Source of the DNA: Asparagopsis taxiformis
Lineage: Eukaryota; Rhodophyta; Florideophyceae; Bonnemaisoniales; Bonnemaisoniaceae
Direction of reading: 5' to 3'
Assembly: GCA_030407315.1 (NCBI GenBank)
Contig: JALQPE010000918.1
Span: forward strand, 1-47,489
Length of the DNA: 47,489 bases
Position numbers and translations under genes: made by a program. Positions within the stretch are counted from its first letter, which is position 1. Each line of letters starts with the position of its first letter. Shown one piece after another: positions 32,307-43,010 of this stretch. The notes beneath the pieces are model-generated. The model was not told where the DNA came from and ran no database searches. It was given only the letters and a program-made list of their open reading frames with translations.

Positions 32307-32730
32307 CGTGACAGAGGGGACGCCAAGAACTTCTCAGCACTCTGTTTCGCTTCTGTCGTGACCCTCATGTCAGTGTTGTTTGAAAGAATTACACGTGACA
32401 TGACTGCACACAGCTTTGGAAGCGATCGTGCCACACACAATTTGTCCATGTCACTGCCGACGAAAACACGGTGCTCAGGCAAGCTCATAGCTGCTTTTCC
32501 CGTTGCGAAAGTGCCAGAGAATGGATCGACAACAATATCACCAGGCTGTGAATGCTGGCTGATCAACTCCATCATGAGAGCGACGCTCTTCTGCTCTGCA
32601 CGAACTCTGACCGTAGCACCGGTTGTGCTCCTTGTTCGCCACACCATCTCATTCGAATCGATGGCGGGAATATTGATGGTGACGTTGCATCACTCCGGGT
32701 ACGTGCCGTCCATGTATCCGTGGTTCCTAT
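32108..32730 (-). pseudogene. DNA amino-methyltransferase (N6A/N4C type) C-terminal part, cut by E2
   Basis: On the minus strand, EQKSVALMMELISQ (motif X-like) leads to GDIVVDPFSGTFATG, the SAM-binding motif I of DNA amino-methyltransferases, and RVFVGSDMD (motif II). This order (X then I at the C-terminal side) is that of beta-class enzymes, whose catalytic (D/S)PP(Y/W) motif lies N-terminal; here that part is missing because E2 starts at 32,731. A TGA sits at 32,690-32,692, so the open part starts after it or at Met 32,647. In motif I the usual GSG is GTF, a possible defect. Beyond ~32,320 the frame continues ~65 residues out of register with SET; it is likely non-native there. Confidence 0.7.
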
Positions 32731-33430
32731 CACTACGGTGTTGAAAAGGGGGCCTCAGACAGTACTGCGAGACAGTGATTTTTACTGTCTGAGACAGTAA
32801 AAATCACTATGCGGCAAATGAAAATTAATGCCACACTTGGAGACAGTGATTTGCACTGTCTGGCAGACAGTACGGAACACTGTCTGCAGACAGTAAAAAA
32901 CACTGTCTCACAGTACTGTCTGAGGCAGTGAATGGAGACAGTAAAAATTAATGATTTATTCAATAGTTGGATATGATGTAATTTACTGTACTGGGCAGTG
33001 TTGGCGGATAGTGTTTTGTATTGGCCAAGGCAACATGGCCGGATAGTGAAATACGCTGCCTGGGACAATAGATGGAACCAACACGGTGCACTGTCCTGGG
33101 CAGTACCTGGAGACAGTGATTTTCACTGTCCTGGGCAGTACCTGGAGACAGTGATTTTCACTGTCCTGGGCAGTACCTGTAGACAGTACTTTGTGCTGCC
33201 CTGGGCAGTACCTGTAGACAGTACTTTGTGCTGCCCTGGGCAGTACCTGTAGACAGTACTTTGTGCTGCCCTGGGCAGTACCTGTAGACAGTATTTCGTG
33301 CTGCCCTGGGCAGCACCTGTAGACAGTACTTTGTGCTGCCCTGGGCAGCACCTGGAGATAGTACTTTGTGCTGTCCTGGGCAGCACCTGGAGACAGTATT
33401 TCGTGCTGCCCTGGGCAGCACCTGGAGACA
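32731..33430 (+). repeat. B-end subterminal region of E2
   Basis: Same order as in E1, read in plus: terminus, GACAGT/ACTGTC pairs, then an enlarged tandem array (33,088-33,430) of nine to ten ~34-36-bp units with CCTGGGCAGTACCTG. The middle units carry a shared variant (AGACAGTACTTTGTGCTGCC), which shows local unit expansion. Minus-strand ORFs (e.g. 33,158-33,496) are translated repeats. Confidence 0.85.
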
Positions 33431-34136
33431 GTAAAAGTAGTGTCCTGATATAGTAAAATTCGGTGTCTGGGAGTGGTGGATGAGATGGAGCGTCACGCTG
33501 TCGTGGGCATCTTTCTGGGGTAGAGGAAGGCAGTTCTAGCGCTATGAGGATGGGGCATGGACGGTATTCATATGGGAATGGACAGAATAGTACGGCTAGG
33601 AATTTTTATTTCGTAGTGACTATGAGCTAGCGAGAGGTATACGCGGTAGGATAGGTAGCAATCTAAGAGGGTGCGATATGGGAAGCTTCACTCTGGATTT
33701 GTTTATTTGCGCAGGCTACATTGAGAATAAACAATCCCTATGTTAAAAATGCTACTACAACTAACACTATTCCGACGAGTAAAACTAAAACTACTAGAAA
33801 AGTCTAGAAATCTATCAACTGATTGAGCTGCATGAATAAGCTAGGAAATGAAGAGAAGAAGAAAAAATGATGTATAGAAAGGAAACAAGTTAGTGACGTT
33901 GAATTGGAGAGGGAAATTGATGGTGATTAGGAGACTAACGTACCTTAACAAATACCATTGCATCCCAAATTGAGATATGTACTCACAGGCAGAAAAGAAA
34001 ATTAGTGGAGAAGTGGTAAGAGAGAAAGATAAATGAAAGTAGAAGTGGAACACTCACCGACTGGAAACCTGAGAAAGAGAAAACGAATAGAAAACTGGGT
34101 TAGTGGCGTGAGTTGTGGAAACGTACCATCATGGTT

Positions 34137-34273
34137 CATATCCGTCGGAGACAAAGCAACAACTTTGGCCTTGGAAGCCGTATTGATGATCTAAAACTTA
34201 CGCTTTGGAAGCAGTTTAGATGATCTATACGGCTTCCACGGCCAGGGTTGTTGCTTTGTTTCCGACGGATATG
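34137..34273. repeat. Imperfect ~50-bp-arm hairpin present only in E2
   Basis: CATATCCGTCGGAGACAAAG on the left pairs with CTTTGTTTCCGACGGATATG on the right, with further pairing through GGAAGCCGTAT/ATACGGCTTCC around a ~40-base loop. E1 (26,636-26,690, inverted) has only one arm's worth of this sequence. Confidence 0.85.
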
Positions 34274-34474
34274 AAGATGGAAACAGGGATTTCCAGAATC
34301 TTTCGTTTAAGTAGTACTCTACGGGCGGAAATGACGTGTAGGAGAACAATAGAGGGATGAGTTTGAAACGGAGCGGTGCGATGGGAGGCCCAGAAAAACG
34401 ATACCTAGGCTGCGAATTACGCTTGGAAGCACATGATCTGGCAGAGGAGGCGCACATTATCGTATCTTCTACCG

Positions 34475-34499
34475 CCTTTTATTGTCTAGAATGACGTCA
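34475..34499 (-). promoter_or_regulatory. CRE-like site and TATA-like box (E2 copy)
   Basis: TGACGTCA at 34,492-34,499 and, on the minus strand, CAATAAAAGG downstream (34,475-34,484). It is the counterpart of 26,409-26,433. Confidence 0.35.
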
Positions 34500-35312
34500 T
34501 CACTACAGAAATATAGGAAAAACACTAGCATATGGGGCCTACAGGACAGGCGGAGGTGAAGAGTAAGAAAAATGGCGCACTTTCCTGGACGAGGAGTCCG
34601 CGCTTCCAGTGATGATGTGGATGGTATATATCGATAACGTCATTGTATGCTCCGAGTACACTTGGCAGGCAGTCAAAGCGGGCCACGTGGATGGTGGCGG
34701 TTAGGAAACAGCAGTGTCGAAGAATTTTTATAATTTTCATGTTTCAAGCGAGCAGTGAGTCTGCATTGCAATATAAAAATGTATCCTAATTTAAGATATC
34801 ACACCGAGTACGATTCAACGAGACATCGTGTTTTCACCTTGTGAATAGGGCCGAGAATATGGTAGAGTATACGAGTAGGAACTACGTGCATGAGAAAATC
34901 AGATTCAGTATTAGTGCTTAGAGCATCACTGCGTAACAAACGGAAGTGGATACGTCTTGGCCAGGATGGTGTTTAGGGAATGCGATACAAGATAGCAAAA
35001 CGATATTGAGTAGGTCGAGCCCGGATGAAATAGCAATCATTGTGCATAAAGTAATGAGCATAGGACAAATCATTGTGGTGAAACAGTTCATTGGATCGAA
35101 TGAAAGCCAGGAAAGGTTTCTTAATGGTTGAATTTAGTGGCGGAGAAATATAATTCTGCACTATAGCGGAGAAGTAGCGGAAAAGAGTAAATCTCCTTCA
35201 GCAAGCGAGACATGCATCAATATTGCCCAGTATAGTTCGTCTGAAGTGCAAGTTGAACCTCGCAAAGTGAATATCAGAGGTCGTTGGCTAGTGGTTGAAG
35301 AAGTCTGCAACG

Positions 35313-37492
35313 ATGGAGCAATTCTTGAAAACGGATTTGGCTGCAGAAAACTATTCCGAACAGGCCAGAGTTCGTGCAGTTCTCTTCGACGGAGAATCTG
35401 GCTGGGTGTACGGTGAAATTTTTGTTCAACGGATCGTTTAGGGGTGCTCCGGACGTCCAAAATTGTGTCAACCTCGAGATGACGGCGTACTACACTTGTA
35501 GCCGTTGGTGGGCCGGGCTGAAACCGAACTCGGTTGGTACCATTGGGCAGGAATGGATTGCTGGTTTGTTGGAAATCTTCGGGTACGTGAAGGAGGTGGC
35601 CGAGTATTGGAACGTTTCGGATGTGTTGAGGATGCTGGATGGCTCCATTCCCAGCGTGGGTGACCCGAGCAAGAGCTTCGACATTCACTCACGCGTTGTC
35701 GAAGTTTTTGCGCTGATGGTGCCCAAGAAGGGGTTCTGAGCGGACTTACATCCCAAGGAAGGCCCTCCCAATGGCTCCAAGTTTGAGAACATCTTTCCCA
35801 ATCGGAAGTCTATGTTTTGAAAGGACGCCAGGAAAATGCTCCTGCGCGTAACTGGCTACCGCGACATGTAAATGCGGAAACAATTTTACGTGGTGGACCC
35901 ACACATCCCACATGCTGCGCTCCCAGTCACATGTGGTCATGATTCCGCCATCCCTTCCCCTTCCCCTTCCATTTCCCTGACCATCCCTTCATCCTCCATT
36001 CCTTTGCCTTTGAAGAATCCAATTTAGGTAGTACCACCTCAATTAGATTCTTCCAGCTATTCCGAGGCTGCCTCTGTTTCTGCCACTACCCCTGTCGTGT
36101 CTGCATCGTCCGGAGTGGAAACTTCTGGGAAAGTGATGCCCAAAAGGAGTACCTGCCTGAAAGAGAGTCGTTCCGGTCGTGGTGGAACAGCGACGGCGGG
36201 TGGTGCGAGCCCTGTTCAGGTCGTCGAGCTGGAGAGCGCACCCAAGGATGCGGGTAAAAGCTCCATCCTTGGGAAGCGCAACTGGGAAACCGCTTCTGCG
36301 ACGCCCGAGCCCTCTACCAAATTTGGTACTTTTAAAAGAGGAAGCTCAGTGAGACTTCATCAAAGTCGTCGTCAAAGAAATCCAAGTCGGCTTCCAGAGG
36401 ACGTTCTCGGGAGCCGATTCTCCAGTTCGACGACGCCCATGAAAATCCTATTCCCGACAGTATCGTCGATGAGAATGTGGCCGCCGTTCTCCCCAGCGCA
36501 ATTGCGTCTGGTAGCCCGATGAAGTACTACATGGAAATTACGACGGTAGAGACGGTGCGGGCGGAAATAAAGGCGGCAGCATTCCTGGCAGCTGCATCGC
36601 CAGGTGCTGAGGACTCGGTGGTGGAATAGTACTTTGCGGTGAAGCGGCGTTGCTGGACAACATGGGGGTGGTTGTTGTGGAAGGCCTCTTGCAGTCGTCC
36701 ACGGCTGGTAGCGCGACGCATGACCTCTTCAGTCACTTTTCTCGACAGTTCCAGCTGGTTGAGGAGGTTGAAAAGCCACAGAAACCCTCCCAGCAGTCTG
36801 ATTCTGATTATGAAGACAGGAAACCACAGGACGAGCCCCCAGATTTCGCCAAGCCCGGTTTTGATCCTTCGCCGTGGCATTTCATCCACAACGTGGGTGC
36901 TGCGAAGGACCGCATAGATGGTGGTCGTGGGCGACTCCCCCTGCCGCGGTGTGAATTGTGCGACAAGCTGGAGGAGGGGAATTTGGATATGTACAGGAAC
37001 AAGTTGGTGGCAGAGCTTGCTCTTGGTGTTTGTGCGGATTTCTTGAAGTTGGGAATGGAGGGTGAGGATCCTGTCTTTTTCCCGAAGACAGGATTACGGC
37101 TGCTTCTTAAAACAGATGGGGCTGCGGACCAGGATGGGCACACGGACTTCTGAGTATCCCAATTTTGAGGAGTCGGACCTACCCAATCCCCATCCTATTT
37201 CATGATGTCGAGCGGATCCGATGGGTTCTTTATAGTAGCTGCACCTTATAGTCATGTATGCCTGGTCCATACGGACGCCGACATGTGGAAGGTTCCCGTT
37301 AACCACTTTTATGTGCCACCCTATTCCGTCTTAGTTGATCGCGGTGACCTTTACCATTACGGGGTCGGCTTCAGGTGAGGAGATCTTCCTGTGGGAGCAG
37401 AATTTAGTCTATGGTCTGCCCACGCGCGGCCACATCTACTTGAAGACTGAGAAGGACGTCCTCACGGACCACATCCACACCGTCGAATATTA
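35313..37492 (+). pseudogene. E2 B-side gene: chimeric, shared start then unrelated coding sequence; frameshifted
   Basis: It begins MEQFLKTDLAAEN, the same as E1's chassis gene (MEQFVRTDLVAEN), but similarity ends at ~35,365. Then follow several good frames: 35,374-35,739 (AGLKPNSVGTIGQEWIAGLL), 36,097-36,522 and its neighbour frame with KSASRGRSREP and DSIVDENVAAVLPSAIASG, 36,650-37,153 (EDRKPQDEPPDFAKPGFDPS; CELCDKLEEGNLDMYRNKL), and 37,203-37,492 (MWKVPVNHFYVPPYSVLVD, then RGDLYHYG). They are G/C-rich at third positions, unlike the chassis. The last part has a cupin-like feel (PPYSVLVDRGDLYH) but no reliable metal-binding set. It looks like a host or retroelement gene captured downstream of the chassis gene's start. 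Confidence 0.4.
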
Positions 37493-37829
37493 AAAGTATG
37501 ACAGGAGCAATAGATAGCATACGAGAAGTATTAAAACCTATGCTATTGTTCCCTGCTATGAAGTTCTGTCTTTCTCATCTCAACATTATTCGCTTAGCCC
37601 ACCTTTCTATTTTCATCTATACATCTGACCTTCATGTCATAGTTTAGTGCTACTAAGCCTATTGATTGCTACATTTTTGTATTAGTCTACAACTTTACAT
37701 GATTTCACTAGCTAGACCGTAGGGGGGACTAGTTTTAGACCTTGACAACCCGTGAGGTTCGACTATAAGAGACGTTGCTGAGATAACACATGACACAGAA
37801 TGCTCCTGGAAGCCACTCACAGCCGTACA
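37493..37829. other. No gene recognised
   Basis: A unique AT-rich spacer between the chimeric gene and the palindromic block. Nothing identified. Confidence 0.4.
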
Positions 37830-38929
37830 AACGTTCTGCTGAGCCATGTTCCTGACTTCCCAATTCCTTGCTCACCCTTCCCTAGGTGGGAGGGGGACGG
37901 AACTCTCAGCCCCTTACAGCGGAAGCCGTTTACCGGGGATTCTTACAGCAAAGTCATCGTTACGATGACTTTGCTGTAAGAAAGCGTTTCCATTACAGTG
38001 GCCAAGAATTTTTTCACCGGGTAAAAAAATCATGGCAGCTGTAATGATTTATTTTCTTACAGCAAAGTCATCGTAACGATGACTTTGCTGTAAGGAAACG
38101 TTTCCATTGCAGTGGCCAAAGAAATTTTACCGGGTAAAAAATCAGCAAGAATTTTTACCGGGTGAAAAATCGTGGCTGCTGTAATGATTTATTTTCTTAC
38201 AGCAAAGTCATCGTTACGATGACTTTGCTGTAAGAAAGCGTTTCAATTACAGTGGCCAAGAATTTTTTTACCGGGTAAAAAATCATGGCTGCTGTAATGA
38301 TTTATTTTCTTACAGCAAAGTCATCGTAACGATGACTTTGCTGTAAGCATCCCTGGTAAATTGCTTCCGCTGTAAGCGGCAGGGACTTCCGTCCTTTTCC
38401 GACCTAGGGAAGGGTGAGGAAGGAATTATGAAGTCAGGACAGGAAACAGGGTATAGGAATGGTATGGACGGCTGTAGGCGGCATTAGGTAACACATTGTG
38501 TTGTTTACACCCGGTTTGAGCTGGGTGTTGTGTCTAGTATGGTTGGAGGAGTGTACGAAATTTCTACCACGTGGTCGGAAATGGTTCAATTTTCTCACGA
38601 CAGAGATTCTGACTTTCGAAATTCAAACTCGTTAAAGTGGGCTGGAGTTGGTGTGAACACCTCCAGGACCTCTGGGAAGGATCTGGTAACACATGTCCTG
38701 TGACTGCACGCGGTTATCCTCTCTGAAATCAACCATAGATTATCGGAGGGCAAAATCTACTCTTGGTGCCTTGTGGCACATTGACAATACAAAACCGTCT
38801 GTTTCCAGTTTTTATATACTTTACTCTCGAGTAGATAGGATTTCAGCTGTCCAAGTAAAGAATGGGCCATATAAATGTTTCATTTCAACACAAGCATTGT
38901 GCAATTCAACCTCTTCCAGGTCCAAAAAC

Positions 38930-38979
38930 TTGTCCAGAGTACACTTCCAGGCCATCGCCTGGGAGCGTACTCTGGACAA
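38930..38979. repeat. Local hairpin from inverted duplication of a spacer
   Basis: TTGTCCAGAGTAC...CTTCCAGGC is followed after a few bases by its near-complement ending GTACTCTGGACAA. The parental spacer at ~41,630-41,660 has the sequence once. Confidence 0.85.
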
Positions 38980-39212
38980 TTTTTTGGACTAAGTGCACTT
39001 TCAAGTGCATGCACTTGGAGGCATCCAGTCCAAATCTACGTCGTTCCGACAAAGTTGAATTTTGGCCATGGCCGAAATTCATCATATCTGCAGTTGTGAG
39101 AATCTGATGACCAAAAATCGATGCATTCTGCCAGCCCTAATGCGCAAGCCAGAAGCTTTACGGACAGATAAAACACCTTTCTGTAATCCCCAGAGCCACT
39201 CCAGCCCTTATA

Positions 39213-39270
39213 CACTACGGTGTTGAAAAGAGGGCCTCAGACAGTACGGTGAGACAGTGATTTTTACTGC
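39213..39270 (+). repeat. Stray 58-bp copy of the B-end terminus
   Basis: CACTACGGTGTTGAAAAG continuing to the first GACAGT motifs is followed abruptly by the palindromic-block spacer. It is the outermost ~58 bases of a B-end without the rest, lying exactly where the extra duplicated spacer ends. Confidence 0.8.
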
Positions 39271-42200
39271 CTCACTGTACAATGATCTTCAGGAAGTAGG
39301 ATATTCTCTAAGCCTAGCACGGGAGAGAAAGATGGAAGCGTAGGCATGCAGAAGTATAGAGGCAATAGTATGTGTAGACTATGGCAGTGGTAGAAAAGTA
39401 TTTCATGCACGAAAAGGACTGGTAGAGTGACACTAGAGAAGTGATGCTTAGCAGGAAGGGATGTGGAGATGATGAAGGAGGACAACAGACATGAGATCGA
39501 GGGTTGAGACCAACGGCTTACAGACGGAGCAGTTTACCAGGGATGTTTACAGCAAAGTCATCGTTACGATGACTTTGCTGTAAGAAAACAATTCATTACA
39601 GTAGCCATGATTTTTTTACCGGGTAAAAAATTCCTGGCCACTGTAATGAAAACGTTTTCTTACAGCAAAGTCATCGTAACGATGACTTTGCTGTAAGCAT
39701 CCCTGGTAAACTGCCTCAGCTGTAAGCGGCTGGGAGCTTGGTCCCTCCCTCACCTTGGGAAGGGTGAGCAAGGAATTGTGAAGCCGTAAAACATGGCAGA
39801 GGGATGGTTTGGACGGCTGTTAGCGGTGTTGGGGAGCACTCTGCGTCGTGCTAACCCAGTCTGGGCTGGGTGCCCTGCCTGGTACGGCGGGAGGAGTGCA
39901 CAAAATTTCAAACACAATTTCCTCAAGAGTGAAATTCTGATTGTCGAAACTCAACCTCCCTAAAATGAACTAGAGCTGGCATGAGCACCTCCAGGACGTC
40001 TGGAAAGGTACTGACAGCACATTTTCGGAGCATTGGCGCAGCTGTTCTCTCTGAGATCAAGCATAGAGTATCCGTGGCCAGATTCTATTCCTGGTGCCGT
40101 GTGGCACAGTGACCACACCAAATCGCCCTTTTTAGCAGACTATAGATTTGAGTTACTAGGAATCTAGCTGCCTTCAATACCAACATAGTTGGTAAGTAGG
40201 CTAGCCTAGGATTGTAGGAAAATCAGGAAGGATGGGAGGGTAGGTATGCAGCAACATGAAGGGGATAGTATGAGTAGATTATGGCGGTGGTAGAGAAGGA
40301 TTGCACTCACTGAAGGGTCGGCTGGAGTGACACCGGAGTCGACATAGAAGGGAGGTTGGGATAGGCTGGGATGAAGGAAGACAAGAGACATGAGAGAGAG
40401 GGTGAAGCCAGACCGCTTACAGCTGAGGCAGTTTACCGCGGGTGCTGACAGCAAAGTCATCGTTACGATGACTTTGCTGTAAGAAAAGAAAACATTACAG
40501 CAGGCACGTTTTTTTACCCGGTAAAAAAATTCTTGGTGATTTTTTACCCGGTAAAAATTCTTCGCCTACTGTAATGTTTCCTTTTCTTACAGCAAAGTCA
40601 TCGTTACGATGACTTTGCTGTAAGAAAACGTTTCATTACAGTAGCCACGATTTTTTACCCGGTAAAAAAATTCTTGGTGATTTTTTCACCCGGTAAAATC
40701 CTTCGCCCACTGTAATGTTTTCTTTTCTTACAGCAAAGTCATCGTAACGATGACTTTGCTGTAAGCATCCCTGGTAAACTGCCTCAGCTGTAAGCGGCTG
40801 GGAGCTTGGTCCCTCTCTCACTTTGGGAAGGGTGAGATAGGAATTTTGAAGTCGGGAACATTGTGGAAGGATGGTTTCGACGGCTTCGGGCGGCTTTGAA
40901 GAGCAATCTGTGTCTTGTTCACCCGGGCTGAACTACCTAAAAAGTTCAGTATTGGGAGATCAGCACGGTAAATTTCGACCACCATTTTCTCACGACAGAG
41001 ATTCTGGCGGTCGAAATTCAAACTCGTTAAAATGGACTAGAGTTGGTGTGAACACCTCCAGGACCTCTGGAAAGGTACTACCTGCACATTTTCCGAGGCT
41101 ACAAGAAGCCGGTCTCTCCAATATCAAGCATAGATTATCGGTGCGCAAAATCTACTCCTGGTGCTGTGTAGCACATTGACTATACAAAACCGTCCGTTTT
41201 CCGTTATAATAAACTATACTCTCAAGTAGGTAGGAATCTAGATATTCACCTTACATCGATGGTTATGAAGTAGGTTAGCCTAGGACTGAAGGACAGAAGG
41301 TAAAGGATAGGATGGTAGGCATGGGGTAAAATGAAGGTGGTGGTATGAGTAGAATACGGAAGTGGTAGACAGGTATTTAATGCACAGGAGGGGCGTGTGA
41401 AGTGACACCAGAGGCGCGGTGCGTCACAGGAAGGAAGACTGGAATGATGAAGGAGAACTAGAGGCATGAGAGATAGGTTGTTGAGGCATGCTTCTAGCTC
41501 TATTATATAACTACATTGCTCCTCTATAGGCTACGCAATCCATTCCAGCAGTTCTAGTTAAAAATGGACTATATGAATGTTTCATTTCAATATCAGCATT
41601 GTGCAGTTGAGCCTCTTCAAGGTCCGAAAACTTGTCCAGAGTACGCTTCCAGGCCACTTGAAGGCATCCAGAACACTTGCACTTCGTTCTTGCAAAGTTC
41701 AATTTTGGCTATCACATCTCCAGTTGTGGGAGTCTGGTGACCAAAAGTCGATGCATTCTGGAATCCCTACCACGCAATTCAACAGCTTTACGGACACATA
41801 AAACACTTTTCCGTACTCCCTAGAGCCACTCCAGCCCTTACGGATCACTTACACTTCGTTCCGACAAAGTTCAATTTTGGCCATCACATCTCCAGTTGTG
41901 AGAATCTGGTGACCAAAAATTAGTGAACTCCGGAAGCTGTACCTCGCAAGCCACCAGCTTTCAGGGCAAATAAAACCCATTACAGTACTCCCCAGACCCA
42001 CTCCAACCCTTACAGACCACTTGCACTTCGTTCCGACAAAGTTCAATTTTGGCCATCACATCTTCAGTTGTGGGAATCTGGTGACCAAAACTCGATGCAT
42101 TCTGTCAGCCCTAATGCGCAAGCCAGCAGCTTTACGAACTCATAGAACACTTTTCCGTACTCCCTAGACCCACTCCAACCCTTACAGACCACTTGCACAT

Positions 42201-42466
42201 CATTCGGACAAAGTTCCATTTTGACCATCACATCTCCAGTTGTGAGAATCTGATGACCAAAAATCGATGAATTATACCAACCCTTCCACGCAAGCGAGAA
42301 AGCTTGAGTGCAATTAAAACAAGTTTTAGTGCTCCCTAGAACCACCCCAACCGTTTCAGACCACTTTGCAGCCTTTTTCGCGAGGTCCGAAATCGTCTCC
42401 TTCTTCCCGAGTGAGAAACATCAGTCCCTCTCATATGCTTACAGAGAAGTTGGTTTACCATGGTTT

Positions 42467-42749
42467 CTTACAGCAAAGTCATCGTAACGATGACTTTGCT
42501 GTAATGTTTTGTTTTCTTACAGCAAAGTCATCGTTACGATGACTTTGCTGTAATGTTTTGTTTTCTTACAGCAAAGTCATCGTTACGATGACTTTGCTGT
42601 AATGTTTTGTTTTCTTACAGCAAAGTCATCGTTACGATGACTTTGCTGTAATGTTTTGTTTCTTACAGCAAAGTCATCGTTACGATGACTTTGCTGTAAT
42701 GTTTTGTTTTCTTACAGCAAAGTCATCGTTACGATGACTTTGCTGTAAG
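42467..42749. repeat. Array of six 39-bp odd palindromes
   Basis: Six units separated by TGTTTTGTTTTC-type linkers. The first has central A, the other five central T. The period is ~49 bases. The unit number differs from the E1 array (four). Confidence 0.9.
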
Positions 42750-43010
42750 CAACCGGGGTAAACTGCCTTTGCTGTAAGAAAACTGAATAGCAGTTCCGAC
42801 AGCTTGTCCTGAGAAAGCAAATCCGCCTTAACGATGACTTTGCTGTAAGAAAACAGAGTACTTACAGTTCTGACAGCTTGTCCTGAGAAAGCAAATCCGC
42901 CTTAACGATGACTTTGCTGTAAGAAAACACAGTAATTACAGTTCCGACAGCTTGTCCTGAAAACCCGTCCTCCCACATAAGTTTATATTCTGTTACCTAC
43001 CCTAGAGCTC

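Larger units (their letters stand above)
33431..35312. other. Non-coding chassis segment of E2
   Basis: Counterpart of 25.62-27.39 kb in E1. It includes the long hairpin at 34,137-34,273 that E1 lacks and the promoter-like pair at 34,475-34,499. Beginning at ~35,100 it enters the region shared with the E1 B-side gene, with an extra ~30 bases and stops. Confidence 0.6.
37830..43010. repeat. E2 block of nested palindromes (chassis)
   Basis: Inverted counterpart of 19,931-24,405, with an extra module at 37.83-38.42 kb (four 39-bp palindromes alternating with ACCGGGT hairpins) and an extra, direct copy of the 40.9-41.85 kb spacer at ~38.42-39.21 kb. Other modules lie at 39.5-39.78, 40.4-40.86 and 42.44-42.78 kb. 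Three 64-68-bp tandem units (42.78-42.97 kb) form the outer edge, as in E1. Confidence 0.85.

Noticed and set aside
33158..33496. Repeated-peptide ORF on the minus strand (VLPRAAQSTV units)
   Set aside because: It is the translated tandem array at the E2 B-end; period and composition come from DNA repeats in all three frames.
37203..37492. Possible TET/JBP- or JmjC-like dioxygenase because of HTD and a later LYH
   Set aside because: The two His-bearing motifs are only ~30 residues apart and no downstream Arg fits, so the 2-oxoglutarate dioxygenase pattern is not met.
42467..42749. Regular 39-bp repeats with short spacers, CRISPR-like at first sight
   Set aside because: The linkers are nearly identical, not unique spacers, the units are perfect palindromes, there are no cas genes, and the setting is a eukaryotic transposon.
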